From the NCBI RefSeq assembly GCF_014207985.1, contig NZ_JACHMI010000001.1, positions 11,081,001 to 11,145,000 of the forward strand: a stretch of 64,000 nt of DNA, given 5' to 3'. Positions 63,230-64,000 of the stretch are shown piece by piece. The translations under genes were made by a program, and so were the position numbers. Numbering within the stretch: position 1 is the stretch's first letter; the number at the start of each line of letters is the position of its first letter. Origin of the DNA: Nonomuraea rubra. Its GTDB lineage: Bacteria; Actinomycetota; Actinomycetes; Streptosporangiales; Streptosporangiaceae. The notes under the pieces were generated by a model. That model had not been told where the DNA came from, did not search any database, and saw nothing but the letters and a program-made list of their open reading frames with translations.

Positions 63230-64000
63230 ATGTCAACGACCGTGACGGAGGAGCCGCCGCTGCTGCGGCTCCCCGGCTTCCGCAACCTCTTCCTGGCCGG
63301 CGCGGTCAGCCAGCTCGGATCCCAGATCAGCTACGTCGCGCTGCCCCTGCTCGCCGTGACCGCACTCGGCGCGGGCGCGGGCGAGGTCGGGCTGCTCGCC
63401 GCGCTCGGAACGCTCACCGTGCTGCTGCTCGGGCTGCCCGCCGGGGCCTGGGTGGACCGGGTCAGGCGCCGTCCCGTGATGATCGCCACCGACCTGCTGC
63501 GGGCCGCGGTGCTGCTGTCGGTCCCGCTGGCGTGGTGGGGCGGGTGGTTGTCGATGGGCCACCTGTACGTCGTCGCGGTGCTCACCGGGGCCGCGACGCT
63601 GCTGTTCGACGTGGCCTCGTACAGCCTCGTGCCGGCGCTGGTGGGCCGCGAGCGGCTGACGGCCGCGAACACGCTGCTGGTGGGCACCGGGGCCGGGATG
63701 GACGTGGCGGGGCGGAGCGCGGCCGGGGTGCTGGCGCAGGTGGCGGGGGCGCCCGTGGCGATCCTGCTGGACGCGCTGAGCTACCTGTGGTCGGCGGCCT
63801 GGCTGCGCGGCGTCCCCGACCCCCGGCCGGCGCGCGAGCCCGCGGCCGAGCCGATGGGAGGGCAGATCGCCGAAGGGGTCCGGTTCCTCTTCGGCAACCC
63901 GATCCTCGTCACGGCCCTGCTCCAGGGCACCATGGCGAACCTGGCGTTCCCCCTCTGCTCCGTCCTGCTCCCTGTCATTCTCGTCCAGGGGCTCGGCCTG
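63230..64000 (+). CDS. MFS transporter, N-terminal part
   Basis: 257 codons, open at the right edge. LRLPGFRNLFLAGAVSQLGS is helix 1 entry, LPLLAVTALGAGAGEVGLLA helix 2 region, and PAGAWVDRVRRRPVMIATDL carries the MFS loop motif. About seven helices are visible before the cut. This is the MFS_3/enterobactin-exporter-like branch. It is likely an efflux pump controlled by the divergent ArsR-type regulator. Alternative start GTG 63221. Confidence 0.85.
   Translation, partial: MSTTVTEEPPLLRLPGFRNLFLAGAVSQLGSQISYVALPLLAVTALGAGAGEVGLLAALGTLTVLLLGLPAGAWVDRVRRRPVMIATDLLRAAVLLSVPLAWWGGWLSMGHLYVVAVLTGAATLLFDVASYSLVPALVGRERLTAANTLLVGTGAGMDVAGRSAAGVLAQVAGAPVAILLDALSYLWSAAWLRGVPDPRPAREPAAEPMGGQIAEGVRFLFGNPILVTALLQGTMANLAFPLCSVLLPVILVQGLGL

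Overview
The window is high-GC DNA with dense coding, frequent GTG/TTG starts and many 4-bp stop/start overlaps. These features, together with a mycothiol-dependent formaldehyde enzyme, LCP (LytR-CpsA-Psr) ligases, an acyl-CoA carboxylase epsilon subunit, IdeR-type iron boxes and leaderless-type promoters, point to a filamentous actinobacterium. A member of the Streptosporangiales such as Nonomuraea is my guess from overall style, not from a search.

Layout. (A) 1-16.6 kb: a probable cell-surface glycopolymer locus. An LCP-type protein lies at each end; only the tail of the left one is in the window. Between them are a membrane acyltransferase, a glycosyltransferase, an ECF sigma/anti-sigma pair, an acetoacetate-decarboxylase-like protein, two family-2 glycosyltransferases and a five-gene minus-strand block. 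That block holds two CDP-alcohol phosphotransferases, a glycerol-1-phosphate-dehydrogenase-like enzyme, a nucleotidyltransferase and a membrane protein. A divergent pair follows: a cytidylyltransferase-SDR fusion like CDP-ribitol synthases, and a CDP-glycerol-glycerophosphotransferase-like protein. Together they could make activated polyols, assemble a phosphodiester-linked polymer or headgroup, decorate it and attach it to peptidoglycan. (B) 16.6-27 kb: a STAS protein, a GNAT-LLM pair, secreted and lipoproteins of unknown role, and a two-gene operon of large HEAT-like proteins. (C) 27-38.2 kb: an accessory-looking stretch with a MarR-like regulator carrying an IS30-type HTH, a DUF418 membrane protein with a leaderless promoter, a questin-oxidase-like protein, a SigE-family sigma/anti-sigma pair, a YefM antitoxin with a frameshifted YoeB toxin, a lipoprotein serine protease and several unknowns. 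(D) 38.2-47.1 kb: acyl-CoA dehydrogenase, nucleotide-sugar dehydrogenase, purK-purE, GtrA and a two-component system. (E) 47.2-49.7 kb: bfd-bfr under two iron boxes, then mscR and its metallo-hydrolase partner. (F) 49.7-61.2 kb: adenylate cyclase, PH-domain protein, birA, fdhD, epoxide-hydrolase-like protein, ppc, an ABC transporter, pccB and its epsilon subunit. This is central and anaplerotic carbon metabolism around biotin enzymes. (G) 61.2-64 kb: a NYN nuclease-like protein, an ArsR-type regulator and a divergent MFS transporter cut by the window end.

Most noteworthy: the glycopolymer locus, with its degenerate SDR half and unusual pair of CDP-alcohol phosphotransferases; the decayed YoeB toxin beside an intact antitoxin and TGTACA operator; a sharply AT-rich codon patch inside pccB; three helically phased TTGAC repeats upstream of the two-component system; and several predicted leaderless promoters. 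I saw no tRNA, rRNA, CRISPR array or complete insertion sequence.
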